The notes: generated by a model not told the origin, from the letters alone. Positions 41,885-51,386 are shown, counted from the first letter of the stretch. The stretch is DNA of 64,000 nucleotides from Agilicoccus flavus (GCF_014857905.1 NZ_JACYXE010000001.1:496001-560000), one strand, 5' to 3'. A program made the numbers and translations.

Positions 41885-44262
41885 TCGTGGGCCAGCTTCC
41901 GCTGGAGCTCCTGGGCGTCGGTGAGCTCGACGGCATCGTCGGCGAGCAGGACGCGCACCTGGTCGAGGCGGCCGGTGAACGCGTTGCGCAGCGGCACGTA
42001 GTCGGGGCTGACGGACGTCCCGCGGTCGACGCCGACGTTGAAGGTCTCGTCGAAGGAGAAGTAGAACGGCGTGCTCACCTCGATGCGGCCCCGCCCGACG
42101 ACGGCGCCGTCGACCTCGAGCGCGAGGTCGGCGCCGCCGCCGGGCTCGCCGCCGTCGTAGTCGAAACGGAGCGCGAGGGTGCGCTCCCCGGCGCACACGG
42201 GCTCCGCCGACCGGACGATCGTCAGGTCGCGGCCGAAGAGGTTGTAGACGTAGCAGAGTCGCCCGTCGTGGAGGTAGAGCGACCACCCGCCGAAGGCGCC
42301 GCCCTGCGCGACGAGGACGCCGGAGTCGCTCGTCGGCGGGCCCGGGTCGGCCCCGTCAGACTCCGCCCCGTCAGACTCCGCGACCTTCGCTCCGGACACC
42401 GGCGCGTTCACGGCACCGTAGGGGCCGGCGGCCGGGGCGAGGCAGGGTCCGACGAGCAGGTCGGCCCCGTCCGGGCCCGCCAGCCCGACCCGGGCCTCGA
42501 TCCGGTGCGACCGGTTCTTGACGTTGGGCGCGATCTCCTCGGTGAGACGGCCGTCGCCCGGTCCGTAGGCGAACTCGGTGACCCCGGTGCGCGGGTCGGG
42601 GCGCGGCGCGAGGTCGGGGTTCTCGCGCTCGGTCACCCGGTCGTCGAGCGGGAACACCTGGTGCCGCGCGGCCTCGGCGGCGAACACCTGCTGCAGGGCG
42701 GCGAGCCGTTCCGGCTCCTGCGCCGCCAGGTCGCGCGCTTGGCTCCAGTCGGTGGTCGTGTCGTAGAGCTCCCACACGTCGTCGTCGAAGGGGCGGGGCT
42801 CCTCCGCCATCTTCCAGGGGATGCCGTGGCGGGTGACCGCGGTCCAGCCGTCGGCGTACACGCCGCGGTTGCCGACCATCTCGAAGTACTGCGTCGTCCG
42901 GGTGTCGGGCGCGTCGGGGTCGGCGAAGGCGTACGCCATCGACGTGCCCTCGACCGGCTGCTGCGGCACGCCGTCGTGCTCGGCGGGCGGGGCGACGCCG
43001 GCGGCCTCGAGGATCGTCGGCATGACGTCGATGACGTGGTGCCACTGGTGGCGCACGGACCCGCCGTCGGTGACGCCGGCCGGCCAGCGCACGATCGCGC
43101 CGTCGCGATTGCCGCCGTGGTGGGACGCGATCTGCTTGGTCCACTGGTACGGCGTGTTCATCGCGAGCGCCCAGCCGGCCGGGTAGAGCCCGTACGTCGA
43201 GGGGGACCCGATCTCGTCGAGGCGGGCGGCCATCTCCGCGACGTCGTCGGCGCCCCCGTGACCCACGAGGTGCTCGCGGACCGTGCCCTCCAGGCCGCCC
43301 TCCCCCGACGCGCCGTTGTCGCCCAGCAGGTAGAGGACGAGGGTGTCCTCGGCGACCCCGAGCTCGTCGAGGGTGCCGATCAGGCGCCCCACCTGCGCGT
43401 CGGTGTGCTCGGCGAACCCCGCGTAGGTCTCCATGAATCGCGCGGCGACGGCCCGGGCGTCGGCGTCGAGGTCGTCCCAGCGCGGCACCTCCTCCGGCCA
43501 CGGCGACAGCACCGTCTCGGGCGGGACGACCCCGAGCTCCTTCTGCCGCGCCAGGGTCGTGGCCCGCACGTCGTCCCAGCCGCGGTCGAACTCGCCGCGG
43601 TAGCGCTCGATCCATTCCGGTGCGACGTGGAACGGCGCGTGGGTCGCGCCGAACGCGACGTAGGCGAAGAAGGGGGCCTCGCCGGCGCCCACCTGCTCGC
43701 GGATCCACGCGTCGGCGTGGTCGACGAGGTCCTCGGTGAGGTGGTAGCCCTCAGCCGGGGTGCGTGCGGGTTCGACGGGGGTGACGTCGTCGTAGAGCTG
43801 CGGGTACCAGTGGTTCATCTCGGCGCCCATGAACCCGTAGAACCGGTCGAACCCCTCGCCGCGCGGCCAGTACGTGTACGGCCCGTACGGCCCCAGGTCG
43901 GCGGGCGGCGTCTGGTGCCACTTGCCGAACGCGGCCGTCGCGTAGCCGGCGCCGGAGAGCACCTGGGCCAGGGTCGCGGCCGAGGGCGGGCGGCGCCCCG
44001 TGTACCCCGGCCGGTCGGAGGTCATCTCCGTCGTGACCCCCATGCCGACCGAGTGGTGGTTGCGGCCGGAGAGCAGGGCCGCGCGCGTCGGCGAGCACAG
44101 CGACGTCACGTGGAAGCGCGTGAACCGCAAGCCCTCGTCGGCCAGGCGGTCGGCGACCGGCATCCGGCACGGGCCGCCGTACGGGGACGAGGCGCCGAAA
44201 CCCATGTCGTCGACGAGGATCAACAGCACGTGGGGGCGACGGGGCGACGGAGAGGAGGGCAC
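41881..44262 (-). CDS. Type I arylsulfatase
   Basis: 793 residues, larger than usual (about 500-600). The catalytic motif CSPTRAALLSGR is at residues 56-67, with Cys56 to be converted to formylglycine by the enzyme encoded next. Metal-site residues appear in ILVDDMGFG (Asp18/19), GKWHQ and LGDNGASGEGG. No signal peptide is seen at the GTG start (44262), so the protein is probably cytoplasmic unless a start upstream was missed. After residue 600 a beta-rich domain (GGWSLYLHDGRLCYVYNLFG, then FYFSFDETFNVGVD) resembles sulfatase C-terminal lectin-like regions and contains an internal duplicated acidic segment. Substrate unknown. Divergent from the SDR gene. Confidence 0.9.
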   Translation of the reverse strand: MPSSPSPRRPHVLLILVDDMGFGASSPYGGPCRMPVADRLADEGLRFTRFHVTSLCSPTRAALLSGRNHHSVGMGVTTEMTSDRPGYTGRRPPSAATLAQVLSGAGYATAAFGKWHQTPPADLGPYGPYTYWPRGEGFDRFYGFMGAEMNHWYPQLYDDVTPVEPARTPAEGYHLTEDLVDHADAWIREQVGAGEAPFFAYVAFGATHAPFHVAPEWIERYRGEFDRGWDDVRATTLARQKELGVVPPETVLSPWPEEVPRWDDLDADARAVAARFMETYAGFAEHTDAQVGRLIGTLDELGVAEDTLVLYLLGDNGASGEGGLEGTVREHLVGHGGADDVAEMAARLDEIGSPSTYGLYPAGWALAMNTPYQWTKQIASHHGGNRDGAIVRWPAGVTDGGSVRHQWHHVIDVMPTILEAAGVAPPAEHDGVPQQPVEGTSMAYAFADPDAPDTRTTQYFEMVGNRGVYADGWTAVTRHGIPWKMAEEPRPFDDDVWELYDTTTDWSQARDLAAQEPERLAALQQVFAAEAARHQVFPLDDRVTERENPDLAPRPDPRTGVTEFAYGPGDGRLTEEIAPNVKNRSHRIEARVGLAGPDGADLLVGPCLAPAAGPYGAVNAPVSGAKVAESDGAESDGADPGPPTSDSGVLVAQGGAFGGWSLYLHDGRLCYVYNLFGRDLTIVRSAEPVCAGERTLALRFDYDGGEPGGGADLALEVDGAVVGRGRIEVSTPFYFSFDETFNVGVDRGTSVSPDYVPLRNAFTGRLDQVRVLLADDAVELTDAQELQRKLAHE

Positions 44263-44562
44263 GAACGCGATGGTGGGTCCGGGCGCTCGCGCAGGTCAAA
44301 CTCCGCGCCTCGCGGGGCGCCACGGCACCCCTTGCGACGTGATCGCGCCCCGTCCGCCCGGCGCCCCCGTCCACACCCCGTCCACATTCCGGTCGGCGAG
44401 ACGATCGGGGCGGCACGCGTGCGCAAGGCCCCACGTGTGACGGCCCCCGCCCCGCGGGTAGCAACAGGACGAGTCACTTGCGCGGTCGACGGCGGATACG
44501 CCTCGGCCGCAGGGGCGTTCGACCACTGTCGCGTCCCGGCCCCATCCGATGGAGGAGACCCC
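44263..44562. other. 300-bp divergent promoter region
   Basis: Separates the sulfatase and SDR starts. I see no clear -35 or -10 hexamer pair. A GCGGGTAGC string at about 44455-44463 may be part of a stress-sigma type -10 for the SDR gene, as GGGTA is the usual core, but the -35 is poor. No gene is supported. Confidence 0.3.
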
Positions 44563-45480
44563 ATGTCGCAGGACGCCGACCGCACGACGACCGACCAGCT
44601 CGAGCTGCAGGACCCGGTCACCCGTTACCCGAAGATCTCCCCGCCCGCTGAGGCGCTGCCCGGCACCGGGCTCGACGTGGAGATGACCCCGAAGGCCGAC
44701 CTCGGCGAGCACTCCTACCGCGGCACCGGCCGGCTGACGGGCCGGAAGGCGCTCGTCACCGGCGGCGACTCCGGCATCGGTGCCGCCACCGCCATCGCCT
44801 TCGCCCGCGAGGGCGCCGACGTCGTCATCACCTACCTGCCGCAGGAGGAGAAGGACGCCGCCCACGTGGCCGAGATCATCCGCGCCGAGGGCCGCACCGT
44901 CGAGACGATCCCCGGCGACCTGCGCGACAAGGCGTTCACGGCCGACCTCGTCGAGCGGACGGTCAAGGCCCTCGGCGGGCTCGACATCCTCGTCAACAAC
45001 GGCGGCAAGCAGGTCGCCACCGACGGGCTCGCGTCGATCACCGACGAGCAGCTCGAGGCGACCTACGACGTCAACATCCTCGCGATGTTCCGCCTGACGC
45101 GGGCCGCGCTGCCGCACCTGAAGGCGGGCGCGACGATCATCAACACGACGTCGATCCAGGCCTACCAGCCGGCGCCGAAGCTCCTCGACTACGCGTCGAC
45201 GAAGGCCGCGATCAACAACTTCACCAAGGGCCTCGCGGAGGAGCTCGCACCGCAGGGCATCCGCGTCAACGCCGTGGCCCCGGGCCCGATCTGGACCCCG
45301 CTGCAGCCCTCCGGCGGCCAGAAGCCGGAGGACCTGCCGGAGTTCGGGCAGTCCACCGGGCTCGGCCGCGCCGGCCAGCCCACCGAGCTGGCCCCCGCCT
45401 ACGTCTTCCTCGCCTCCCCCGAGTCGAGCTACGTCGTCGGCGAGACGCTGCACGTCAACGGCGGCATGCCGACGCCCTGA
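44563..45480 (+). CDS. SDR-family oxidoreductase, general-stress type
   Basis: 305 residues. ATG at 44563 with GGAGGAG upstream. It has the long N-terminal arm of the YdaD/YhdF stress SDR group (LQDPVTRYPKISPP, EMTPKADLGEHSYRGTGRLTGR). The NAD(P)-binding site is VTGGDSGIGAA, the catalytic Tyr-Lys is in YASTKAAINNF with Ser in NTTSIQAYQ. Typical C-terminus SSYVVGETLHVNGGMPTP. These enzymes are expressed under stress or at sporulation in other Gram-positives; the substrate is unknown. A strong terminator follows. Confidence 0.87.
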   Translation: MSQDADRTTTDQLELQDPVTRYPKISPPAEALPGTGLDVEMTPKADLGEHSYRGTGRLTGRKALVTGGDSGIGAATAIAFAREGADVVITYLPQEEKDAAHVAEIIRAEGRTVETIPGDLRDKAFTADLVERTVKALGGLDILVNNGGKQVATDGLASITDEQLEATYDVNILAMFRLTRAALPHLKAGATIINTTSIQAYQPAPKLLDYASTKAAINNFTKGLAEELAPQGIRVNAVAPGPIWTPLQPSGGQKPEDLPEFGQSTGLGRAGQPTELAPAYVFLASPESSYVVGETLHVNGGMPTP

Positions 45481-45496
45481 CCCGGCACCGCGCCCA

Positions 45497-45538
45497 CGGG
45501 CCGGTGATGCTCCCCACGCGGGAGTGTCACCGGCCCGT
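45497..45538. terminator. Terminator between SDR and aminotransferase genes
   Basis: 12-bp inverted repeat ACGGGCCGGTGA / TCACCGGCCCGT with a nested CTCCC/GGGAG inner stem. The two flanking genes are convergent, so it may serve both. Confidence 0.7.
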
Positions 45539-45586
45539 TCGCGGGCGGGGCCGGGCGGGCCGGTGCAGGTCGCGGACGGGGTCGCT

Positions 45587-46762
45587 TCAGGAACCGGCGC
45601 CCAGGCGCGCGAACGTCTCCGCGAGGCCGGCGGCGGCCGTGGCGCCGAGGTTGCCGACGCTGACGCGGAACGCGCCGGGGTCGCGCGGGCCGAAGGCGGT
45701 GCCGGGCAGGACGAGGACGTCGTGGTCGGCCACGAGCACGCGCGCGACCTCCCGCGTCGAGGAGTCCGGGAACGGGTGGGCGACCCATGCGAAGAACGCG
45801 CCCGTCGAGAGCAGCTCGAAGCCTCCCGGGCGGGCGGTCATCGCCGCCGCGAACCCCTCCCGCCGGGCCGTCGTCTCGGCCGCCCGCTCCGCGCGCCAGG
45901 CCCCGGCGCGGGTCAGACCCGCCCACGCGGCCTCCTGCCCGATGCGGGGCGCGCACACCGCGACGCAGTCCATGACCTTCGTGACCTCCCGGATCACGCG
46001 CGGGGAGGCGACCACCGCGCCCACCCGGTACCCGGACAGCGCGAGGTCCTTGCTGAACGAGTGCAGGCCGATCAGCGTGTCGCCCCAGTCGGGGTCGTCG
46101 TACAGGTCGTGCGCCGGCGCGGTCGTGCCGCGGAACGAGCGGTAGGTCTCGTCGAGGATCAGGGCGATGCCGGTTCGCCGGGCGAGGGCGGCGAAGGCGG
46201 CGATCCGCTCCGGCGGCAGGGTGGCGCCCGTGGGGTTGCCGGGGCTGACGAGGAGGATGGCGCGCGTGCGCCCCGTGAGCAGCGCCTGGGCGTCCTCGAC
46301 CCGAGGCAGCAGGTCGGGGCCGCCCTCGAGGTACACGGGCCGGACGCCGCGCTGGCGCAGCCACATGTCGTGGTTGAAGTAGTAGGGCAGCGGGACGACG
46401 ACCTCGTCTCCGGCGGTGCACAGCGTGTCGACCGCGAGCGCGAACGCCTGGTTGCAGCCCGCGCTGATCAGGACGTTCCCCGGCCGGACCGCGTCGGCGC
46501 CGCCCGAGCCGCCGGCGTCGCGCGAGAGCTCGGCCGCGAACGCCTCCCGCAGGTGCGTCAGACCGGGGATGGGGGTGTAGCCGGCGCCGTCCGCGGCGCG
46601 CACCACGGCCGCCACGTGCTCGAGCACCTCGGGCGCCGGCGGGTACGGCGGCGCGGCCTGGGCGACGTCGAGCACGCTCGACCGGTCACGCCCGCCGAGC
46701 AGCTCCAACGCCTGTCCGATCGGCGAGTCGACGCAGTCGGCGACGTCGGGGGCGATGCGCAC
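45587..46762 (-). CDS. Class I/II PLP-dependent aminotransferase
   Basis: 391 residues. GTG start at 46762. Fold-type I features: YTPIPGLTHLREAFAAEL, GCNQAFALAVDTL, PLPYYFNHDMWLRQRG, SPGNPTGATLPPERI, LILDETYRSF with the cofactor Asp, and HSFSKDLALSGYRVG with the Schiff-base Lys. It matches the aspartate/aromatic aminotransferase superfamily, but substrate specificity cannot be read. No biosynthetic genes are adjacent. Divergent from the esterase lipoprotein. Confidence 0.87.
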   Translation of the reverse strand: MRIAPDVADCVDSPIGQALELLGGRDRSSVLDVAQAAPPYPPAPEVLEHVAAVVRAADGAGYTPIPGLTHLREAFAAELSRDAGGSGGADAVRPGNVLISAGCNQAFALAVDTLCTAGDEVVVPLPYYFNHDMWLRQRGVRPVYLEGGPDLLPRVEDAQALLTGRTRAILLVSPGNPTGATLPPERIAAFAALARRTGIALILDETYRSFRGTTAPAHDLYDDPDWGDTLIGLHSFSKDLALSGYRVGAVVASPRVIREVTKVMDCVAVCAPRIGQEAAWAGLTRAGAWRAERAAETTARREGFAAAMTARPGGFELLSTGAFFAWVAHPFPDSSTREVARVLVADHDVLVLPGTAFGPRDPGAFRVSVGNLGATAAAGLAETFARLGAGS

Positions 46763-46894
46763 GATGGCGTCCTCTCTCGCGGTGTCCGCGCAGCCTACGA
46801 CGCGGGGGCGTGGTGCGACCGCGGCCCGTAGCCTGGTGGTGAGGGGCCCGGGGGGCCGGCCCCCGTCGAGACAGGGACGAGGTCGGACGAAACC

Positions 46895-47977
46895 ATGGGG
46901 ACGATGATCACGACACGACGGCCGATCCGCCGTCGGACCGGACGACCGGCGCGAGGAGCGCTGCCGGCGGTCGTCCTCGCGGCGGCGCTGGTCGGGGGCC
47001 TGGCCGGGTGCGGGACGGACGCCCCGCCCGCCCCGGGCCCGGCGGCGGCGAGCACGGGAGCCGGGACGACGTCGGCGCCCGCCCCCTCCACCGCGGGCCG
47101 GTCGAACCCGGCCGCGGCGCCCGCACAGATCGTGCCGGAGCGCACCGACGTCGCCTACGTGGACGACGGCACCACCGAGCACCGCCTCGACCTCTTCGTG
47201 CCGGCCGACCGGGGCCCGGGGCCGTTTCCCGTCGTCGTCTGGGTGCACGGGGGCGGGTGGAAGGGCGGCGACAAGAGCGACATCGGGCTCGAGGACATCC
47301 AGATGTCGCAGACGAAGAAGCTGCTGCTGGACCGCGGCTACGCCGTCGCCGCCCCGAACTACCGGCTCATCCCGAACACGCGCTTCCCCGAGCCGATGCA
47401 GGACGTGGCCGCCGCGGTGCGCCACCTGCGGGCCCACGCGGGCGAGTACGGGCTCGACGCCGGCCGGTTCGCGCTCATGGGCGACTCCGCCGGGGCCCAC
47501 CTCGCGGCGATGACCGCGCTCACGCCCGGCCGCGCCGACCTGCAGGGCACCCTCGGCACGACGGGGGTCGACGCCTCGGTCAAGGCGTTCGTCGGCTTCT
47601 ACGGGCTGTACGACCTGCGGACGCGCACCGAGGACCAGAAGAACGTCTGCGGCGGCGGCAAGCCCGGGGCGGAGTCGTCGCACGGCCGGCTCATCGGCGC
47701 CGACCCCGACTCCCCCGAGGGCGAGAAGGTCGCGGCCACCGCGAGCCCCGTCACCTACGTCGGCCCAGCGACGCCGCCCGTCCTCCTTTTCTCGGGCAAG
47801 GAGGACTGCACGGCGCCCTACCCGCAGGCGGAGGGGTTCAAGGCCGCCCTCGACCGGGCCGGCGTCGCGAACGAACTGACGCTCATCGACAAGCCGCACG
47901 CCGACCCGCAGTTCTTCGCCGACCCCGCGCTCCAGGAGCAGCTGGTGCGCTTCCTCGACGCCCACGTCAAGCGCTGA
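46895..47977 (+). CDS. Esterase lipoprotein, alpha/beta hydrolase (BD-FAE-like)
   Basis: 360 residues. The N-terminus has a basic region, a hydrophobic stretch and the lipobox LAGC with Cys39, so the mature enzyme is a surface lipoprotein. A 50-residue Ala/Pro/Thr-rich linker follows. Catalytic signs: VVWVHGGGWKGGDKSDIG (oxyanion hole HGGG), LMGDSAGAHLAAM with nucleophile Ser198, SGKEDCTAPYPQ with the acid, and DKPHADPQF with His. It resembles carboxylesterases and feruloyl-type esterases. Substrate unknown. Followed by a convergent FprA gene and a strong terminator. Confidence 0.87.
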   Translation: MGTMITTRRPIRRRTGRPARGALPAVVLAAALVGGLAGCGTDAPPAPGPAAASTGAGTTSAPAPSTAGRSNPAAAPAQIVPERTDVAYVDDGTTEHRLDLFVPADRGPGPFPVVVWVHGGGWKGGDKSDIGLEDIQMSQTKKLLLDRGYAVAAPNYRLIPNTRFPEPMQDVAAAVRHLRAHAGEYGLDAGRFALMGDSAGAHLAAMTALTPGRADLQGTLGTTGVDASVKAFVGFYGLYDLRTRTEDQKNVCGGGKPGAESSHGRLIGADPDSPEGEKVAATASPVTYVGPATPPVLLFSGKEDCTAPYPQAEGFKAALDRAGVANELTLIDKPHADPQFFADPALQEQLVRFLDAHVKR

Positions 47978-48000
47978 GGACACACCTACGCCTGAGGACA

Positions 48001-48037
48001 CGCGAACGCCCCGGCCGCGTGGGCCGGGGCGTTCGCG
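48001..48037. terminator. Bidirectional terminator between convergent genes
   Basis: Perfect 16-bp stem CGCGAACGCCCCGGCC / GGCCGGGGCGTTCGCG with a 5-nt loop, between the esterase and FprA stops. Confidence 0.85.
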
Positions 48038-48058
48038 CGGACCGGTGAGGGCCGGCGC

Positions 48059-49426
48059 TCAGCGCTGGGTGGTCGGCACCTGCTCGCGCAGGCGGCCGTG
48101 GTGGACCATGTCCTCGCGCGGCACGACCTTGACCCGCTGCCGGCCCACGGCCTCGCCGAGGGCGATCTCGTGGGCGTCGAGGCGCTCCCACTCCTCCCAC
48201 AGCGTCGCGTCGACGCCGCTGGAGAGCAGGTGCTCGAGCAGCGCGTCGGGGTCGGCGACCTCCGGGGCGGGGAGGCGCTCGGCGTCCTCGAGGAGGCTGC
48301 GGATCGTCTCGGACGCGTCCGACTTCGTGTGGCCGATGAGACCGACGGGCCCGCGCTTGATCCACCCGGTGACGTACGTCCCGGGCAGCGCGGCACCGTG
48401 CTCGTCGAGCACGCGGCCGGCCTCGTGCGGGACGACGCCCGCGACGTCGTCGAACGGCAGCCCCCGCAGCGGGGACGAGTGGTACCCGACGGCGCGGTAG
48501 ACGGCCTGGACGTCCCAGTCGAACGTCTCGCCGGTCCCGTGGACGGTGCCGTCGCCGTTGAACGCCGTGCGCTCGGTGCGCAGCCCGGTGACGCGGTCCT
48601 GCCCGAGCACGGCCACCGGGGCCTGGCACATGTGCAGGTGGATGCGGTGCGGGGCGCCGGTCGGCTCCGCGTCGAGGTACTTCAGCAGGGTGTCGACGAC
48701 GAGCTTGGTCGACTTGCTCGCGTTGATCGCGGCCTGGCCGGCGTCGTCGATCTCGAAGCCCTCGGGCTCGACGAGGACGTCGATGTTCGGGGAGTGCGCG
48801 AGCTCGCGGAACTCCATCGGCGTGAACTTCAGCTGCGCCGGGCCGCGGCGGGCGAAGACGTGGACGTCGGTGGCCTCGTTGGCGAGCAGGCCCCGGTAGA
48901 CGTTGTCGGGGATCTCGGTGGTCAGCTGCTCGTCGGCGGGCTTGGCGAGCATCCGGGCGACGTCGAGGGCGACGTTGCCGGCGCCGAGCACGGCGACGCT
49001 CTTCGCCGTCAGCGGCCAGTCGCGCGGCACGTCGGGGTGCCCGTCGTACCAGGACACGAAGTCGGCGGCGCCGTGGCTGCCGGGCAGCTCGATCCCGGGG
49101 ATCGTCAGAGGCTTGTCCGCCGAGGCGCCCGTCGAGAAGATGACCGCGTCGTAGTGGCGGCGCAGGGTCTCCAGGTCGAGGTCGGTGCCGTAGTCGACGT
49201 TGCCGATGAACCGGATGCGGTCCCCGGAGAGCACCCGGCGCAGCGCCTTGATGATCTCCTTGATGCGCGGGTGGTCGGGCGCGACGCCGTAGCGCACCAG
49301 GCCGTACGGCGCGGGGAGGCGGTCGTACAGGTCGACCCGGGCGTTCTCGTTCTCCTTCGTGAGGATGTCGGAGGCGTAGATCCCCGCGGGACCCGCGCCG
49401 ATGACGGCGACGCGAAGCTGGCGCAT
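48059..49426 (-). CDS. fprA: FprA-type ferredoxin/NADP+ reductase
   Basis: 455 residues of the adrenodoxin-reductase-like family that moves electrons between NADPH and ferredoxin. ATG at 49426 with GAGAAGGA upstream. The FAD site is VAVIGAGPAGIYASDIL near residues 6-22, then LPAPYGLVRYGVAPDHPRIK, the NADP Rossmann signature VAVLGAGNVALDVARML near 145, and RVLDEHGAALPGTYVTGWIKRGPVGLIGHTK. The closest experimental relative by motif is M. tuberculosis FprA. Its long 5' region contains a palindrome like the iron boxes elsewhere in the window, so iron regulation is suspected. No ferredoxin gene is adjacent. Confidence 0.92.
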   Translation of the reverse strand: MRQLRVAVIGAGPAGIYASDILTKENENARVDLYDRLPAPYGLVRYGVAPDHPRIKEIIKALRRVLSGDRIRFIGNVDYGTDLDLETLRRHYDAVIFSTGASADKPLTIPGIELPGSHGAADFVSWYDGHPDVPRDWPLTAKSVAVLGAGNVALDVARMLAKPADEQLTTEIPDNVYRGLLANEATDVHVFARRGPAQLKFTPMEFRELAHSPNIDVLVEPEGFEIDDAGQAAINASKSTKLVVDTLLKYLDAEPTGAPHRIHLHMCQAPVAVLGQDRVTGLRTERTAFNGDGTVHGTGETFDWDVQAVYRAVGYHSSPLRGLPFDDVAGVVPHEAGRVLDEHGAALPGTYVTGWIKRGPVGLIGHTKSDASETIRSLLEDAERLPAPEVADPDALLEHLLSSGVDATLWEEWERLDAHEIALGEAVGRQRVKVVPREDMVHHGRLREQVPTTQR

Positions 49427-49566
49427 GTTCCTTCTCTCGCACGTTGTGGGCACTGGCGAGGCCACCCCGATGTGGTCCCTTCCGCCGGCGGGCGCTCCGG
49501 GCAGGGCCGGGCGACGAACCGCGAACGACGGCGTCGACGTTCGGCTCGAGCGCCGAGACACGACGT

Positions 49567-49582
49567 GTAAGGCATGCCTTAC
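49567..49582. promoter_or_regulatory. Palindrome resembling iron boxes, upstream of fprA
   Basis: GTAAGGCATGCCTTAC is a perfect 16-bp palindrome 141 bp before the fprA start. Its core matches the two boxes at 7061-7113 (AAGGCAT, CCT, AC) and aligns to the DtxR/IdeR consensus at about 13 of the first 15 positions. On the minus strand it lies between TTGTCG and TACACG, a possible -35 and -10. Even length differs from the odd-centred DtxR model, so another regulator is possible. Confidence 0.5.
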
Positions 49583-49654
49583 GACGGCGACAACAGAGCC
49601 CGATCCGCGTTCATTCCCGGCCCGGGGCGCCGGGCGCCCCGATCGCGGCTGAGC

Positions 49655-51160
49655 TCAGTCCCGCAGCTCGCGCTTGAGGATCTTGCCCGAGGCGTTGCGG
49701 GGCAACTCATCGACGAACACGATCGACTTGGGCACCTTGAACCCGGCGAGGCGGCTGCGCGCGTGCGCCCGCAGCTCGTCCTGGCCGACCTCCGCGCCCG
49801 ACCGCAGGACGACGCACGCCCGGATCGCCTCGATCCACGTCTCGTCCGGGACCCCGATGCACGCCACCTCGGCGACGGCCTCGTGCGTGTACAGCGCGTC
49901 CTCGATCTCGCGGGAGGCGACGAGCACGCCGCCGGTGTTGATGACGTCCTTCACCCGGTCCACGACGGTGAGGTAGCCCTCCTCGTCCATCGTCACGAGG
50001 TCGCCGGAGTGGAACCAGCCGCCCTCGAACGCCGCGGCCGTCTCGTCCGGCTTGTCCCAGTAGCCCTCGCACAGCTGGGGACTGCGGTACCAGACCTCGC
50101 CGAGCTCCCCCGGGGCGACGTCCTCGCCGGCGGCGTCGACGACCCGCACCTCCACGAAGAGCACCGGGCGCCCCGCCGACGCCGGCCGTTCCGCGTGCTC
50201 CTCCGGCCGCAGGACCGTCGCGAGCGGGGCGATCTCGGACTGGCCGAAGGCGTTGTAGAACCCGAGGTCGGGGCACGCCCCGCGCAGGCGCTCCAGGATC
50301 GGGCCCGGCATGATCGACGCGCCGTAGTAGGCCCGGCGCAGCCCCGACAGGTCGGCGTCGGCGAAGCCGGGGTGGTTCGCGATCGCCACCCACAGCGTCG
50401 GCGCGGCGAAGAACGACCGGTGCCCGTCGCGGGCCAGGCGCTCGAGGATCTCGGTCGGATCCGGCTTCTCGAGGATCGTGTTCGTCGCGCCCACGGCCAG
50501 CGCCGGCAGGAGGAACACGTGCATCTGCGCCGAGTGGTAGAGGGGCATGACGTGCAGCGGCGCGTCGTCCGGCGCGAGGTCGAGGGCCACGAGGCACGAG
50601 ATGTACTCGTGGACGAGGGCCCGGTGGGTCATCATCGCGCCCTTGGGGGCGGACGTGGTGCCGGAGGTGTAGAGGAGTTGCACGAGGTCGGCGTCGTCGA
50701 CCTGCGCCGTCAGCTCCGGTACCTCCCCGGAGCGCGCCGCCTCGAGCAGGCTGCCGGCCTCGTCGCGCAGGGGCACGACGATCTCCGGCGACTCGACGTC
50801 GCGCAGGGAGGCGCGCAGACCCGGGTCGAGCAGCAGGGCGCGCGCCCCCGACTGGGCCAGCAGGTAGTCGAGCTCGGGCCCGATGAGGTTGTAGTTCAGC
50901 GGCACGTGCACGAGACCCGCCCGGGCGCACGCGAGGAACCCGAGCAGGTAGGCGTCCGAGTTGTGCCCCAGCGCGGCCACGCGATCGCCCCGGGTCAGGC
51001 CCAGGCCGAGCAAGTGCGCCGCCGCCCGGGTCGTCGCCTCGTCCAGCTCGCGGTAGGTCCACTCGCGGTCCGAGAACCGGACGGCGACCCGGTCGCCGAA
51101 GGCGCGCGCACTGCGGCGGACGACGTCGGCGACGGTGCTGCTGCGCAGGGGGGAGGTCAT
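49655..51160 (-). CDS. Acyl-CoA synthetase (AMP-forming, FadD-like)
   Basis: 501 residues. ATG at 51160. ANL-superfamily motifs are in order: P-loop YTSGTTSAPKGAMMTH, acyl-pocket region YNAFGQSE, adenylation Asp in GWFHSGDLVTMDEEGYLTVVDRVKDVI, and the C-terminal catalytic Lys in PRNASGKILKREL. The length and form fit medium- to long-chain fatty acid or CoA ligases of actinobacteria, but substrate chain length cannot be read. It is upstream of and on the same strand as fprA; about 230 bp and a separate promoter separate them. Confidence 0.88.
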   Translation of the reverse strand: MTSPLRSSTVADVVRRSARAFGDRVAVRFSDREWTYRELDEATTRAAAHLLGLGLTRGDRVAALGHNSDAYLLGFLACARAGLVHVPLNYNLIGPELDYLLAQSGARALLLDPGLRASLRDVESPEIVVPLRDEAGSLLEAARSGEVPELTAQVDDADLVQLLYTSGTTSAPKGAMMTHRALVHEYISCLVALDLAPDDAPLHVMPLYHSAQMHVFLLPALAVGATNTILEKPDPTEILERLARDGHRSFFAAPTLWVAIANHPGFADADLSGLRRAYYGASIMPGPILERLRGACPDLGFYNAFGQSEIAPLATVLRPEEHAERPASAGRPVLFVEVRVVDAAGEDVAPGELGEVWYRSPQLCEGYWDKPDETAAAFEGGWFHSGDLVTMDEEGYLTVVDRVKDVINTGGVLVASREIEDALYTHEAVAEVACIGVPDETWIEAIRACVVLRSGAEVGQDELRAHARSRLAGFKVPKSIVFVDELPRNASGKILKRELRD

Positions 51161-51386
51161 CGGGCGCTCCTTCGGGCCGGGACGATGCCCGGACCCTACC
51201 GCCGGGGCGCGCCGGCGGCCCGGCGGGATCAGCGACCCGGGTGAGCGGACAGATCGGTCGCCCCTCGTCGGGCCGGGCCACATCCCTTCTCGCGCACACG
51301 GTCTGGGCGCCGTCCGCGCCGCTAGGGTGACCGCCATCCCGCGTGACACGTTCGTGCCCGCGGCACCGCACGGACGGAGACCGGTC

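Noticed and set aside
44300-45453. Antisense frames opposite the SDR gene
   Set aside because: The SDR has all family motifs on the plus strand, so the opposite frames are shadows.
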